Assembly: GCA_002104985.1 (NCBI GenBank)
Contig: MCGO01000125.1
Location: forward strand, 54,213 to 118,212
From: Rhizoclosmatium globosum
Taxonomy: Eukaryota > Chytridiomycota > Chytridiomycetes > Chytridiales > Chytriomycetaceae
Reading direction: 5' to 3'
Length of the DNA: 64,000 nucleotides
Position 1 is the first letter of the stretch. Each line of letters starts with the position of its first letter. The translations under genes and the position numbers were made by a program. Shown in pieces: positions 35,401-46,022 of this stretch. Below the pieces are notes generated by a model. That model searched no databases and had not been told where the DNA came from. It saw only the letters and a program-made list of their open reading frames with translations.

Positions 35401-38400
35401 TTCCCCCTTTTGGTAAGCCCTTGGCAATGCCGAGGAGCATGCTCAACACAATAAGGGGAATTCAATTCAGTCAAGTTGGAACACAAGTCATATGTTTCTT
35501 TGATATTTGTGGTACAAAGTGGATGTTTATCACAGGTGTTGCGAGGTGGTTCGTCATTTCCAATATCCGCAACAAATCCCATAGAGACACAAATTCGACA
35601 TGCGTGCATATCACAATAATTTTGTTGGATACCGTTTTCTAATAGTTTTCCCAGTTGACATTCTGATTCGAAGCAAGCATGTTCTTGGCAATAGCTTTTG
35701 TTCATAACGACAGAGTTCATACATCGAGTTGATCCAGACATAGTCAAGGAGACACATTGATGATCAAGGCAATATCTCGACCCAGGTTCAGAAATCTCAG
35801 AGCAACCAGCTGGATAATAGCACAGTGGTTGGGGAGTAAACCCCATTATAAAGTGGTACAGAACTTCCAACGAATCCATTCCAGGGTTGTAATGTCGGAT
35901 TCCGTCAAATAAGCTTTGAATCGCAGACAACGGTAAGACTTTCTTGTTTTTGGCATTATGAAGCAGTGAATCCAAAACAGTGTAATCAAACACCCATCCA
36001 TTTTGTTGACCCGTTGAAATTGCATGAGGATCAATTAATTCAACTTTTGTGGCGAGCGTCGGGAATACTGTCGAAAAATGAGCCAGCCATGCAAGGGCTT
36101 CCGCAAGCTGCGATGTTGCATCGTACGAGGCCTGTCTCACAGACCTTTCATCCTCGGGGGTTGTTGGTTGAAGCCCAAAAATCACGTCCTTCGTGCAACC
36201 AAACGACAGTTTTGATTGATAAAAGCTTTCTAAATTTGAAGAAAGCTCATGCAACCTCTCCAATGTAGCCTTGGCTTGCTTGACCTCAGCCGATTCTTGC
36301 TTCCACGTGTTTTCAGCGAATGAACGAAGTCTCTCGTCCTTGATGGATCCAATGCGGATCAGAGAAATAAATGGTTCAGCAGCGACAAGATCGCACAGAA
36401 ATTCGTCAATAGCATGGTTTTTGTACGAAAGAACCAAGATGGGAGGTGCTGAGACTGAGGGTGACGTCTTGATCCATAACTCCCTGATGATCAACAACGC
36501 ACGTGCAATCACGACACCCAAGTACGATTTACCAGTTCCAGGCGGACCTAGTAATTTAGATATTTAAATACAACTCCTTTTTGCGAAACAAAACCAACCT
36601 TGTGTGCAATGTACTGGGTGCATTAAGGACCCAACAAAACTGTCGAATTGGCCTTCATCAAGGGTAGCACTTTCGACGAGCTTCATAAGACGATTTTCAA
36701 GTAATCTTCGATTTCCAGCGTGACGTCGAATTTGAATAATTGGGTCGAGAAAACTCTTGTGGACGAGTGTTTCAACAGCGAGACGGGTTTTATCACTGAC
36801 AACAATATCATGGCCCAACAGAAGCATGTTGTCATCTTCTGAGGAGTTGTCGTCAATGTCATTGAATGAATCGGGTTCAGAAGGAGCCGTTTCCACACGC
36901 TTTTGGGCAGAGATATTAAGCAAGGCACCATTCTGGAAAGGTAGTGGAAGAGAATTGCGTTGAAGTTCAAGAGCCTTCAAAACTGGAATCTGCTCTGGTA
37001 CAAAAGACTGACAATCAATCACCGCTATAAAGTCACCTGCTTGGAACAACGCATCCCGTGGCCCAGTACTATTGAACACATCCTCTAGTTGCAGTATAGA
37101 ACAAGCCAAAAATCCATTCTTTCGTTTCTCATCCTCTCGGTCACGTGGGTCACGACTGTGTTCAACAATTTCTGCCCAAACGATTGTTTGATTCAGGTTG
37201 AGTTTGGCGCCTCGGCCGTTGAGTTTCACCAACCCAACCAAGTTCGGCGACTGAAGACGTCTCGTGGTTCTCCAATGGATTTCTTTGACAGGTGGACGGC
37301 GAGAGAGGACGTCCCTCAAGAAAACCCGACCATCAAATGAAACTTTCGCGACAAAACCATCGTAAATATGAGTCGATGCGTGATTGCTTGGTCCAGCAAG
37401 AAGAGCAGAACGCGCCTGGTTCGCGTGAGTTGAACAAAGACCACGGTTGTGACGCTTATCGCTGCAAGCGAGAACAACTTGACTACTACATCCGTGACCC
37501 ATACAATGAAGAGTTCCACCAGATGAAGTATGGAAAGAGCTGCATGGACGCAGCACTTTCCCGCATTCACCATTCTTTTCTGACATGCGACAAACTGGGG
37601 ACAAGGACTGATTTCCTTGCTCGAACGTGATGGCGACCATGAGAGCAAATACTGTATCAAAGTATTCTTCGGGTGATTGATAGGTACCTGACGGAATTGT
37701 TACTCCTGCAAATATTGAAAGAAGGACATACCATTTCCAAGACCACCAGGAATATGCATCTTTGGGAGTTCGAATGGATTGAACAAAGAACTATTAGCGA
37801 GCCATCCGACTGTGGCGTCTCTCCAAGAATAATGAGAGGGGGCCTCTTGAACCACCACAACAGAGTCGGGGACTTCAGCAAGACGTACCACCTCGGCTAC
37901 TTTAATAGTCCAAGGCTTTTCGAGTTGCTCAAGTAAGTCGTTGATCTTTCCTTGAGCTTTACGATGGTCGGGAAATTTGACAGCTAAACAAGATGATGCC
38001 CCACTCAAAACATTCTCAAGACCACCTTTCACTTCAGACCTATCTTCACGCCAGAGAAACTTTTGAAGGCGCTAAAAAAATATTAGTGAGCCAACAAAAA
38101 AAAGAGATGAACTCACGTTAACGACATCAATCGACATTTCAACGCGCTTTACCACCTCATCAGGGTTGCTTGGTCGGTTCTTAGAATCAAAGACGATATC
38201 AAATACATTTTCGATTTCAGAGATAGCTGGGGGATCAACGTCTGAGGAAGCAGGGAGTCGAGATAAGGCAGCAAGAAGCACACCAAGTGACGCCGCTGGA
38301 AGACTTTGTGGTTGACGCCAGCAAAGCAACCACATTGCCTCAAAGCGATGAATAGTGGGTGTTAAATCCTTTGGTTCAGCGCGAGACAGAGTTGCCAAAA

Positions 38401-38839
38401 AGCGGGGGAGATCATTGGCAAGGGGAGAAACAAAAGGATTTCCCCCTTTTACACGCGGTCTCCCGCCACCACTACCACCACCACTACCACCACTACTACT
38501 ACTACCACTTCCACCGCCATTTCCACTGATTTCAAACGGTTCAATTCCACCAGCATCTTTTGATCCGTCCTTTTTAGCGTGACAACGAAAGCATTCGATG
38601 CGACGTGCAAAATTGGAAGCACCACATTGAACACAGGGCCAATCACCCTCTTGAATGCCCCGACCGCCTCCGTTGAATCCAGCGCCTCGTCCACTTCCGC
38701 TTCCGCCGCGACCGCCACGCAGCGATCCGGATCCGCGGCCCACTTGTCCCGCGCCGCCCAGCCTGAGTCCGCCACCACGCGAATTCCCATTCGATCCACC
38801 CGCCGCGCCGCCTTCTCGTGGAATACGGTTAGCGGCCAT
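29420..38839 (-). CDS. ZNFX1-like composite: RGG/RanBP2 finger, SF1 helicase, NFX1 fingers, AAA remnant
   Basis: About 2,950 aa. Residues 1-65 are RGG/Gly-rich; 66-91 form a RanBP2 zinc finger (DWPCVQCGASNFARRIECF). SF1 (UPF1-like) helicase motifs follow: Walker A GPPGTGKSYLG (formed across the intron near 36550-36597), motif II IIVEEASEVLEP, III LELVGDHFQLQP, V STVDRFQGDESDIII and VI LNSRARIGFYIVGN. Between motifs I and II is a roughly 400-residue insert with repeated Cys/His fingers. From 33580 down to 31700 a long series of C-x-H/C-G-H NFX1-type fingers follows. Then comes a CbbX-like AAA domain (FYGNPGTGKTTVARLFAKIL, VLFIDEAYTL), a Glu-rich coiled coil and a C-terminal GNGWRCGGGSHFVSD signature. 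Related ZNFX1 proteins act in RNA surveillance or small-RNA pathways. Junctions near 33600-33660 and 30000-30040 do not resolve cleanly in frame. Confidence 0.8.
35150..35840 (-). other. Array of Cys/His fingers inserted in the helicase core
   Basis: Part of the ZNFX1-like protein. At least six units of a C...G-x-x-C...(Y/F)C-x-x-H pattern, for example GCSEISEPGSRYCLDHQ, CMNSVVMNKSYCQEHA, CSNLTELNSPYCVEHA, CQGLTKRGNPC followed by PFCNNH, and CQSLTAKGKPC followed by YCPDHS. The last two resemble small zinc-knuckle units found alone or in series in other proteins. They sit between helicase motifs Ia and II. Confidence 0.7.
38458..38520 (-). repeat. GGN trinucleotide-rich tract coding Gly/Ser
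   Basis: Plus-strand CCA/CCT/ACT runs encode a Gly/Ser linker (GGGSGSSSSGGSGGGSGGG) just after the RanBP2 finger of the ZNFX1-like protein. Confidence 0.8.
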
Positions 38840-39208
38840 TGCTTAAATGGTTTCAATGGTTGTCTTACCTCTCGTGTCATATTGATCGCTCATTGTTTGT
38901 TTTGATCTTGTGCTGTAAATTTGGCGAACCCCTCCCATCAAACTTCTTTCCCGAAAAAATGATAAGAACCAAAATAAACTCGTATGGGCGGTGAAATACA
39001 CTGGCTATATTCAGTCATATGGCAGGGCCGTGTGGCACTCTTCGATAAAATATAAATAAACGCGCAGAGGTCCACTCAAACAGTATAGTACCTTGATAAT
39101 GACAATCAAGAGAACTAATGTTCAATTGGGCACCATTATTACAGACGGGGGAATTGAAGTTGGAGAATGCGCGTTCGTGGTCCAAACAGTTTCCAACAAA
39201 CAAATCAA
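38840..39208. promoter_or_regulatory. Divergent promoter region, ZNFX1-like / SEP-UBX genes
   Basis: 369 bp between two outward-facing starts. Nothing else was seen in it apart from short AT-rich stretches. Confidence 0.4.
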
Positions 39209-40526
39209 ATGTCGAACATCCGTGGCTTTGGCGATCTCAACAACAGCAACAGCAACAACAACGCGCACGCCGGACATGGCCACGATGACGACTCCGACGA
39301 CGAAGGGCAGGAGTACTTTGCGGGTGGAGAAAAGAGCGGAGTCGCCGTTCAGGGCCCTCGCACAACAAACCCAAATGGCCCGAATCCAGCCGATCTCATT
39401 AAGGATATTCTGGGAAAAGCAGCAAGGTACCTGTTGCTACTCGCTGCTACTCTTCCACCTTCTTCTAAGTTCTAATGCTGTTCTCAGAGGGTCGTCTGAG
39501 GCACGCGATGCTGCTGCCCCAAAGAAACCAGCCGCATTCACTGGCTCTGGTGGGTGCATTTTGTCTTAAACGAGCTCTCTTCTCTGACACTCGCACTCGC
39601 ACTCAGGCCGCAGACTGGGCGACGACTCAGACCCAACCCCCGCAGTTGCTCCAGCGGCACAACCCTCGGCCGCCCCAGAACCAGAGCTTGAATTGGTATT
39701 CATTGGAGTCAGAGAAATACCTTGAAACTGAACACTTTGGGTACAGGTCACGAGACACTTAACCTTTTGGGCGGATGGATTCACTGTCGAAGACGGCCCC
39801 TTGATGCGTTACGATGACCCTGCGAACCAAGAAGTTCTCCAGGCTATTAATTCAGGGTATATTGGTTTTGTCTATCATTTCTCTTCGTTTCTGAACTTGC
39901 TTCGAATCAGTCGCGCTCCAGTCCAACTCTTGAATGTTTTGCCTGGCCAACAAGTCGATGTTCGTGTGGCTCACCTGCAGGAGCCGTGGAGCGAGGCTGC
40001 TGCAAAGAAGATTGCTGCTGCGGCTGCCTCAGCAGCAGGACCAAAGAAACCAGCTGGAACTCCTGCTTTCACAGGAACTGGACACAGATTGGGAGGCGAG
40101 AGTGACCCTGCTCCGGCCGCTTCCTCCTCTTCGTCTTCTATGCCTGGTGGATTTCCTTCGTCTTCTTCGTCTTCCTCGACTTATTCGACGGGCACTGCTC
40201 CTGCTCCATCTGCCCCCGCCCTTGCTATCGACTCTACTCAGCCTGTTACTACCCTTCAAATTCGTCTTGCCGATGGAACGCGTATGGTGGCCAAATTGAA
40301 TCACTCGCACACTGTTGGGGATGTCCGCAGATTTATCAATGCGTAAGTTTCTTACGGGATTTAAATTTATCGACTCATATGTTCGGCGCATAGATCGAGG
40401 GTGGGAGAATCGTCGCGACCATACGCCATTATGACAACATTCCCAAACAAGGATTTGACAGATGATTCCGTCACATTGAAAGAAGCTGGCCTTATCAACG
40501 CTGTTGTTGTCCAGAGATTGTTGTAG
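39209..40526 (+). CDS. SEP-UBX protein of the p47/p37/Shp1 family (Cdc48/p97 cofactor)
   Basis: Five or six short exons. The N-terminus [12 protein letters not shown] followed by an acidic Asn/His/Asp-rich stretch and [18 protein letters not shown] corresponds to the p47 linker and its conserved F-A-G-G-x-x-S-G box. The SEP domain reads [17 protein letters not shown] then [20 protein letters not shown] and [17 protein letters not shown]. The C-terminal UBX domain reads [49 protein letters not shown] and ends VVQRLL. The F-P loop (TFPNK) that inserts in the p97 N-domain is present. No N-terminal UBA domain is visible before the linker, so the protein resembles p37/UBXN2B more than Shp1/p47, unless a further upstream exon exists. 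It probably recruits Cdc48 for membrane fusion, autophagy or PP1 assembly. Confidence 0.88.
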
Positions 40527-40645
40527 TTATGGGAATTGATGCTGATTTGCCCGTTTCTGATTCACAAATCTTTCTTACTGAAGTTATAATTTGAAAAACC
40601 ATGTATCGCATTTACTTTAATAGGCTTTCATATCTCTCTTTGTTG

Positions 40646-42588
40646 TCAGTTCAACTTTAAAATAGCCTTTGCATGTTCTGCCTCATCATACCCAATCACA
40701 ACATCAAATTCATCCTTCCATACACGCACAAACTCTTCAATGCTGGCAACTTCGAAGCTCTTTTCGAATGGTTTCCCAAGTTCTTCGCTTTCTCGTCTCC
40801 GGAACTTGTTGTCAATGAATTCGACGCGACCGCCAGTAACACTGACCCGGCTCCCAATAGAGTTTTTCCACTCACCAGGGTGGTGACTTACAAACCAGTT
40901 ATAGATATCAAAGTCTTCTGGTGTGTATCGTTCAAGCGTAAAATAGTACACAGGACCAAACAAGTCTCCCGCTGGATCAACTCCATCCGCAAGAGGCGCA
41001 TTAGAACCGCGCTTATGCTGCAAGATAAAGTTCCCAGGACCTGTGATATCGGAAGCTGCAATTCGATGTTGCTCTCCAAGCACTGAATCCGCTACAGCCC
41101 CAACCTCAACTGGAATCGCACATGTTAAGCCAACACGGTTCATCCCCACATCACAAAGATACAGCACACCATCTAATTTAACAAACACGATCAAATGCAG
41201 AGTCGATCGCAAAGTGTGTTGACGCAATTCAGCGTCCCAAAGTAGACTTCGTGAAGTTCCGGGACTAGCATCAAATCCAAGCGCCCGTAAAGCCATTGTG
41301 AGTAACGCGTTGAGTTGAAGACAATATCCACCACGCTTTTCAATGACCAGGCGAGAGAAAAGGGTGTCTGGAACGAGGGATGGTTTCTGATCTTGAAAAT
41401 AGAGGCCCGCGTTTTCGAATGGAATGTGAGTTACTTGTGCGCGTAGAATCTCGTTTAGGCTTTCGAGGGTTTGAGACGAGGGTTTCTTCAATTTGATTCG
41501 ATTGAGGTAGTCCTGCAGTTGTGTGTTGCTCAGTGGTGGAAAGTTCTCCAGCAAATTCTTTGGAAATACTTGTGCTAATACAGTAAGTTGTGTTAGCTGA
41601 TGGATTTCATTCAGGAGTAATACGCACGGGCAGGGCCGAAAAGCTTTTGTTGAATAGCAGCGATTTGCTGCTCTGACCACACAATTCCAAATTGCTCTTT
41701 CATGACTTCAGTGACTTGTTCGATGCTTGAAAATTCAATTGATTGTTCTAGTTGGGCATATTCCTTGGTTTCGCGACGTCGGAAGCTCTTGTTGGTAATG
41801 ATGGCACGGCCACCCGTTTGTGTTACGACAGAAACGAACAAGTTTCCCATAATTCCCGGATGTGGACAATGTGCGACATAGTAGTTGTATGTGTAATAAT
41901 CCTGAGGCCTGTATCGTTCCGTTGTGAAATACACCTGTCTGCCAAACCCATCTCCTGACGGATCAACACCATCTGGGAATGGAAACCATTCGGCTCGCTT
42001 GTGCAAGAGGAGCCAGCCGGAATTTCCAGCCAAGGTAAGCTGCGACAGACGGTATCTTTCTCCAGCCACTCCGTTCACTTCCGCTCCATCTAAAAGTTCT
42101 ATTGCAGATGGCACACCTCCTCTAGCAAATCCAACATCAGCAACATAGTGCTTGTCATCAACGTCAACAAGTACAACAGTATGCGTACGTCCTGTCCAAT
42201 AATGTCCAAGTTCTTGTGACCATAGAGCGACTTTCGCCATCCCTGCATAAGCTTTGAAGCCTAGAGCCTTCAGTGCCATAAGGAGGAGTGTGTTGTTTTC
42301 AAGGCAGTACCCGCCTTGCTTCCCAATCACCAACTTAGTAATCAAGTCTATCGTATAAGTAGATGGCTTTATATCGAGACCGTACAGTAGATCATTGGAG
42401 AATGGGATTTTCGATCCATGGGCGTAAATGATTGTGTTAAGGAGTGATAATGAAGGTTGGGCCTGTTGAGACACTAATGCGGGGAGTCCAATACGTTCCA
42501 GGTATAGCGATAGATGCTCTTCTGACAGCGCGGGGAATTCGTGGAGTGGGTTGAATCCTGTTGAGCCAAAAGAAGGTCGTGACATCAT
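40646..42588 (-). CDS. Tandem (two-domain) arylamine N-acetyltransferase
   Basis: Two NAT domains joined in one reading frame by a 53-nt intron (41575-41627, GTGCGT donor, GCTAAC branch, TTAG acceptor). Domain 1 carries the Cys-His-Asp triad as GKQGGYCLENNTLL, GRTHTVVLV and YVADVGFARGG. Domain 2 carries EKRGGYCLQLNALL, RSTLHLIVFV and YLCDVGMNRVG. Both have the C-terminal F-R-R-R-E element (NKSFRRRE, NKFRRRESEE). No ATG precedes domain 2 at its expected start, and reading through the intron would end at once (ARAYYS then stop), giving a one-domain form. NATs transfer acetyl from acetyl-CoA to aromatic amines and hydrazines; fungal members act on lactam-derived anilines. The start at 42588 is the first true ATG. 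Confidence 0.85.
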
Positions 42589-42739
42589 CACAATTAGAAC
42601 ACAATTTGTTTATGTAGAATTACGAGAAAAACGAAAAGAAAATGTCCAAGGGGGATAATGCAATAGTACTGTCCGTTCATACTCAAGTTGATGCAAGTAT
42701 CATAGCCTCTCCTACAACACCATCACTCCATCCATCACA

Positions 42740-43109
42740 TTACTGCTCATCATCACTCTCTTCCCTGTCATCACGCTTCCGTCCTTGTGATTGGGCTGAA
42801 GGGTTGAATCCAGCTGGTTTGACGATAGGAGGCGTTTCAACAACAATCTTCTTTGGTCCCGTCTTGTACCCCATCGCAATCGCCTGTCGCACTGCCATCG
42901 GCCGCCTGAAAGAAGAAGAGGAATCGGTTAGCTTTCAAGCTCGATTGGAACTCCGATGTGATCTGAGCTGCTTGGCCCAGTTGCTTAGGTACTCACGATA
43001 CAAGTCTGCCAGCCACATCAGAATCCAACGCCACCTTCTCTTGTGCTACCTCTTTTGCGATTGGGTCCACTGGCGCGTCCTTGACTCGTTTGAAGTGAGC
43101 TTGAATCAT
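42740..43109 (-). CDS. Small basic protein of about 92 aa
   Basis: Two exons joined across a 91-nt intron (42906-42996; donor GTGAGT, acceptor TTTCAG after a T-rich tract), too short to stand out as open frames. Exon 1 encodes MIQAHFKRVKDAPVDPIAKE and then EVAQEKVALDSDVAGRLVS; exon 2 encodes RPMAVRQAIAMGYKTGPKKI, a Pro-rich link, and an acidic/basic C-terminus (GRKRDDREESDDEQ). The gene model rests on splice signals and frame agreement. Family not recognised; the charged tail suggests a nuclear or nucleic-acid-associated protein. Confidence 0.5.
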
Positions 43110-43681
43110 GGCAACACCTTTTAATGACAATTTATTTCAAACTTATTCAGAAAAGGAGAAAGCTTGATGAGTTTGTTGATTTGGCTATTCACTCAAGAAG
43201 GGAAAGAATGAGCACACCATCCACAAGAATAGGGGACGCATCAGCAGGAATCTCAACCGTCAATGGCACTGTTTCGACATTCCTAACTGCGAATCCGTTC
43301 CCGCAAGCCAGAGAACATTAACAAACAGCCTGACATGGATTCAATGTGCAACAGATTGTTTTCCAGCAACAGACGCGGAGGCGTTGAAATGCTTTCCACG
43401 TTTGATTGAAGCAACGGGAGTTGTTATTGCAACAAGAAAGGGACGGCAAAATGCAACTTAAGTGTGATGGTGTTTTCTAAGACGTGTCTACGCAGTTTTG
43501 GTTGCACAGACTGATGACTTTTGATGGATGTGTAGAGTAGTCAGCAAATTATGGAACGTCAATGGCTGTGTATGACTGAAGCAAGTGCATCAAAAATATG
43601 GTTGGGGTATTCTACATGATTTAACTAGTTTTTCTTCCTTCCTTGTCTTCAAGTTCCTTCTTTGTTTTCATTCATTTGAAG
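43110..43681. other. Intergenic region before GPHR, with unexplained open frames
   Basis: 572 bp. On the plus strand one frame (about 43210-43320) and then another (about 43320-43460, ending RKGRQNAT) stay open, but there is no clear start or splice link. The rest is T-rich leader of the GPHR gene. Confidence 0.4.
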
Positions 43682-45327
43682 ATGTTAGCAACACTGATTG
43701 TGGTTGCCTCTGCACCACTATTATACCTCACCGGCACGCACACACTTTCGGCTGTTCTTCCGCCTAGTTCAATATCGTCATCTTCCGTTGTTCCACGCCG
43801 CCTGTTTGGCCTGTCTTTCTCGACATCATCGCTTCTGTTTCTCCTTCTTTTGGTTGACATTGGCGGGCTGAGTGTACCGCCCTTTCTGTGGTTTCTTCTG
43901 CTTTCGATCAATTTGATTGTTGGGCTTGTTGTTGTTCCTTTTGTGCTGTGTTTCCACCTGACACGGACTTTGACACCTGCGATTGCGCTGTACCTGTTCG
44001 ATGTGTTTGTGTTTACGACGTTGACAAGCCCGGCCGAGGACAAGAAGAGCTACCTGGGCTTCCTCGTGGGTCTCTTTACGATCCAGGACAACATGACCCG
44101 TGTGTCGGTTGTTGGCGTTGCTCTGATGGCCGTGCTCTCTGGCTTTGGTGCTGTGTATACGCCCTACTCGTCAATGTCGCGATTCATCAAGAATGTCGGT
44201 GATGACCACGTGCGCGAAAAGGAGGCCGAGCTCGATCGTACCCAAAACATCATTCTTCACAAACAACGACGCGTTCTGGAACTGACGGAAAAGAGGGGCA
44301 ATTCTGCGAGAGACTCGGAACCAGGTTTCTTCAGAAGAGTGATTGGAAGCGTCGTTGGGTCCGAAGGTGCCGAGTTGCGAGCATTAAAGAGGGAAATACA
44401 CGCTCTCGAGGCTCTTACGCGTACGCTCAACACAGATTTGGAGCAGCTACAATATGAAAGGGTAAATTTCCATCGCGTTCGGTTCAGCAGATGCTCTGAA
44501 TATTGACATATTGCACAGGATCGTTACAAAGCTTCAAAAACAATGTACGGTCAATTCCTCAACCTGCTCGGATATTTCTTTTCATTGTACTGCATATACA
44601 AAATCATAACAGTTACGTTTAAGCCGTCTTAATTCTTAAATCACTGACACCAATACAGTCTTGCATCAACCTGATATTCCACAATCACGGAGGAACCGAT
44701 CCCATCACACTCGGAATTAACTTTGCAATACAAGCCCTTTCAGCAGAAGGCTCGCCTGCTACAATAACAATCGACGTCGAATCTTCAGCACAACAACTCT
44801 CCTTCTTGATGGTTGGCGGTCTAGTCTTCTGCTCTATCCGTGGACTGATTCTCCAGTTTTCAAAGGTACACACATTTTTGAACCCCAATAGAACGCGTTT
44901 TTAATCATCCAACCCATTCCAGTTATTCCGCCTCATTTCAGGCACAAATACATCCATAACAGACACACTCATCCTCCTATTCTCCGAAACAATCACACTA
45001 TACAGTCTCTCCCTTGTCCTCATGATGCGTGTCAGTTTACCCCCACAGTATCGTGCAATTATTTCAAATGTTCTTGGAAAGAATATCAAGTTTGATTTTT
45101 ACCAGAGGTGGTTTGATTTCATCTTTTTGGTAGCGGCTGTTGGGTCCGCGGTTGTAGTATTTGCCATGAGTGATGGGGATGTGGGTGGTGGAGGTGGTGC
45201 TGGTTTTGATATGAAGGAGTTTGAATTACCAAGTCAAAGGGATGGCGGATTTGATGGACCGCCACGATTGTCAAGAGGAAGGAGTTCGGGAGTTGGGACG
45301 GAGGGGTTGTTGGGAAAGCGGATTTGA
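43682..45327 (+). CDS. GPHR: Golgi pH regulator / GPCR-type G protein family (GPHR)
   Basis: Four exons; introns near 44462-44518 and two near 44593-44658 and 44867-44931. The N-terminal half has five hydrophobic segments and the DUF3735 box of this family (VVGVALMAVLSGFGAVYTPY), followed by a cytosolic coiled coil (AELDRTQNIILHKQRRVLEL). The C-terminal half has the ABA-GPCR box (SETITLYSLSLVLMMR, LPPQYRAIISNVLG, FDFYQRWFDFIFLV) and about four more helices. The cytosolic tail is Gly-rich with SRGRSSG. Members are nine-pass proteins described as an anion channel for Golgi acidification in animals and as putative ABA receptors in plants; the fungal role is not established. The start is the first ATG in frame. 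Confidence 0.9.
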
Positions 45328-46022
45328 AGCAGAACAGTGTTACAAAGGCGTGGATTTCATAGTTTTGGTGTAATCGATTGTGTGGAGTAATAGCGGGTTT
45401 GATGTACTGCCCATTGAAGGGGACGATATGTTTGATGGAGTTCTAGGTTTGAAACAGAAGGAAAGCGCATTTGTGGCAGAGTTGGGAGGTGTTGTTTTTC
45501 AGTGAGATGTATGAGGACTGGGTTTATTTTGCAACGCGTGGGGCTAGTGAATGTATTGGGACTTGGGACACGGTTTTAGAGGATAAAAATAGAATCTTGA
45601 GCATATAATTACGATTGATTTTTTTAGGGTGTTAATTACAATTGCCGTCGCTTTAATACAACACATAACATCTTAGGGTTTTATTATATAATTTGTGCCA
45701 GCGAACTCAGTCCCATGAACCAAAAGGAACTGCTTGAACCAAACAGCAACTATCCCACTGAATGGCCGGCGTGACCTAGTGTCCTACTGCAAAACCAGCG
45801 ACTTTTTTGGGCTCTCCAGGTATATTTCTCTCAATTCTCAAACACTAATCGTAATACCGCTCGTTAAATGCTTACAAAACACAGGCAACTAGAAGACATG
45901 ATTGTAGTATATGCATCCTTCCTAAAACAAAAACTGACTAGTATATTGCATACTTTTTTACTTAGAGATTAGAGAAGAGAAGAAATAAAACATGAAATAC
46001 AAATAAAAGTCCAGTGCATTTA
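45328..46022. other. Convergent intergenic region
   Basis: 695 bp between the stops of GPHR and the first carnitine acetyltransferase. AT-rich, with no supported coding sequence; it presumably holds both 3' UTRs and polyadenylation signals (for example AATAAA near 45983). Confidence 0.5.

Noticed and set aside
41580..41680. A separate start for the second NAT domain
   Set aside because: The apparent start codon there is GTG, there is no ATG before the domain, and a canonical intron joins the two domains in frame.
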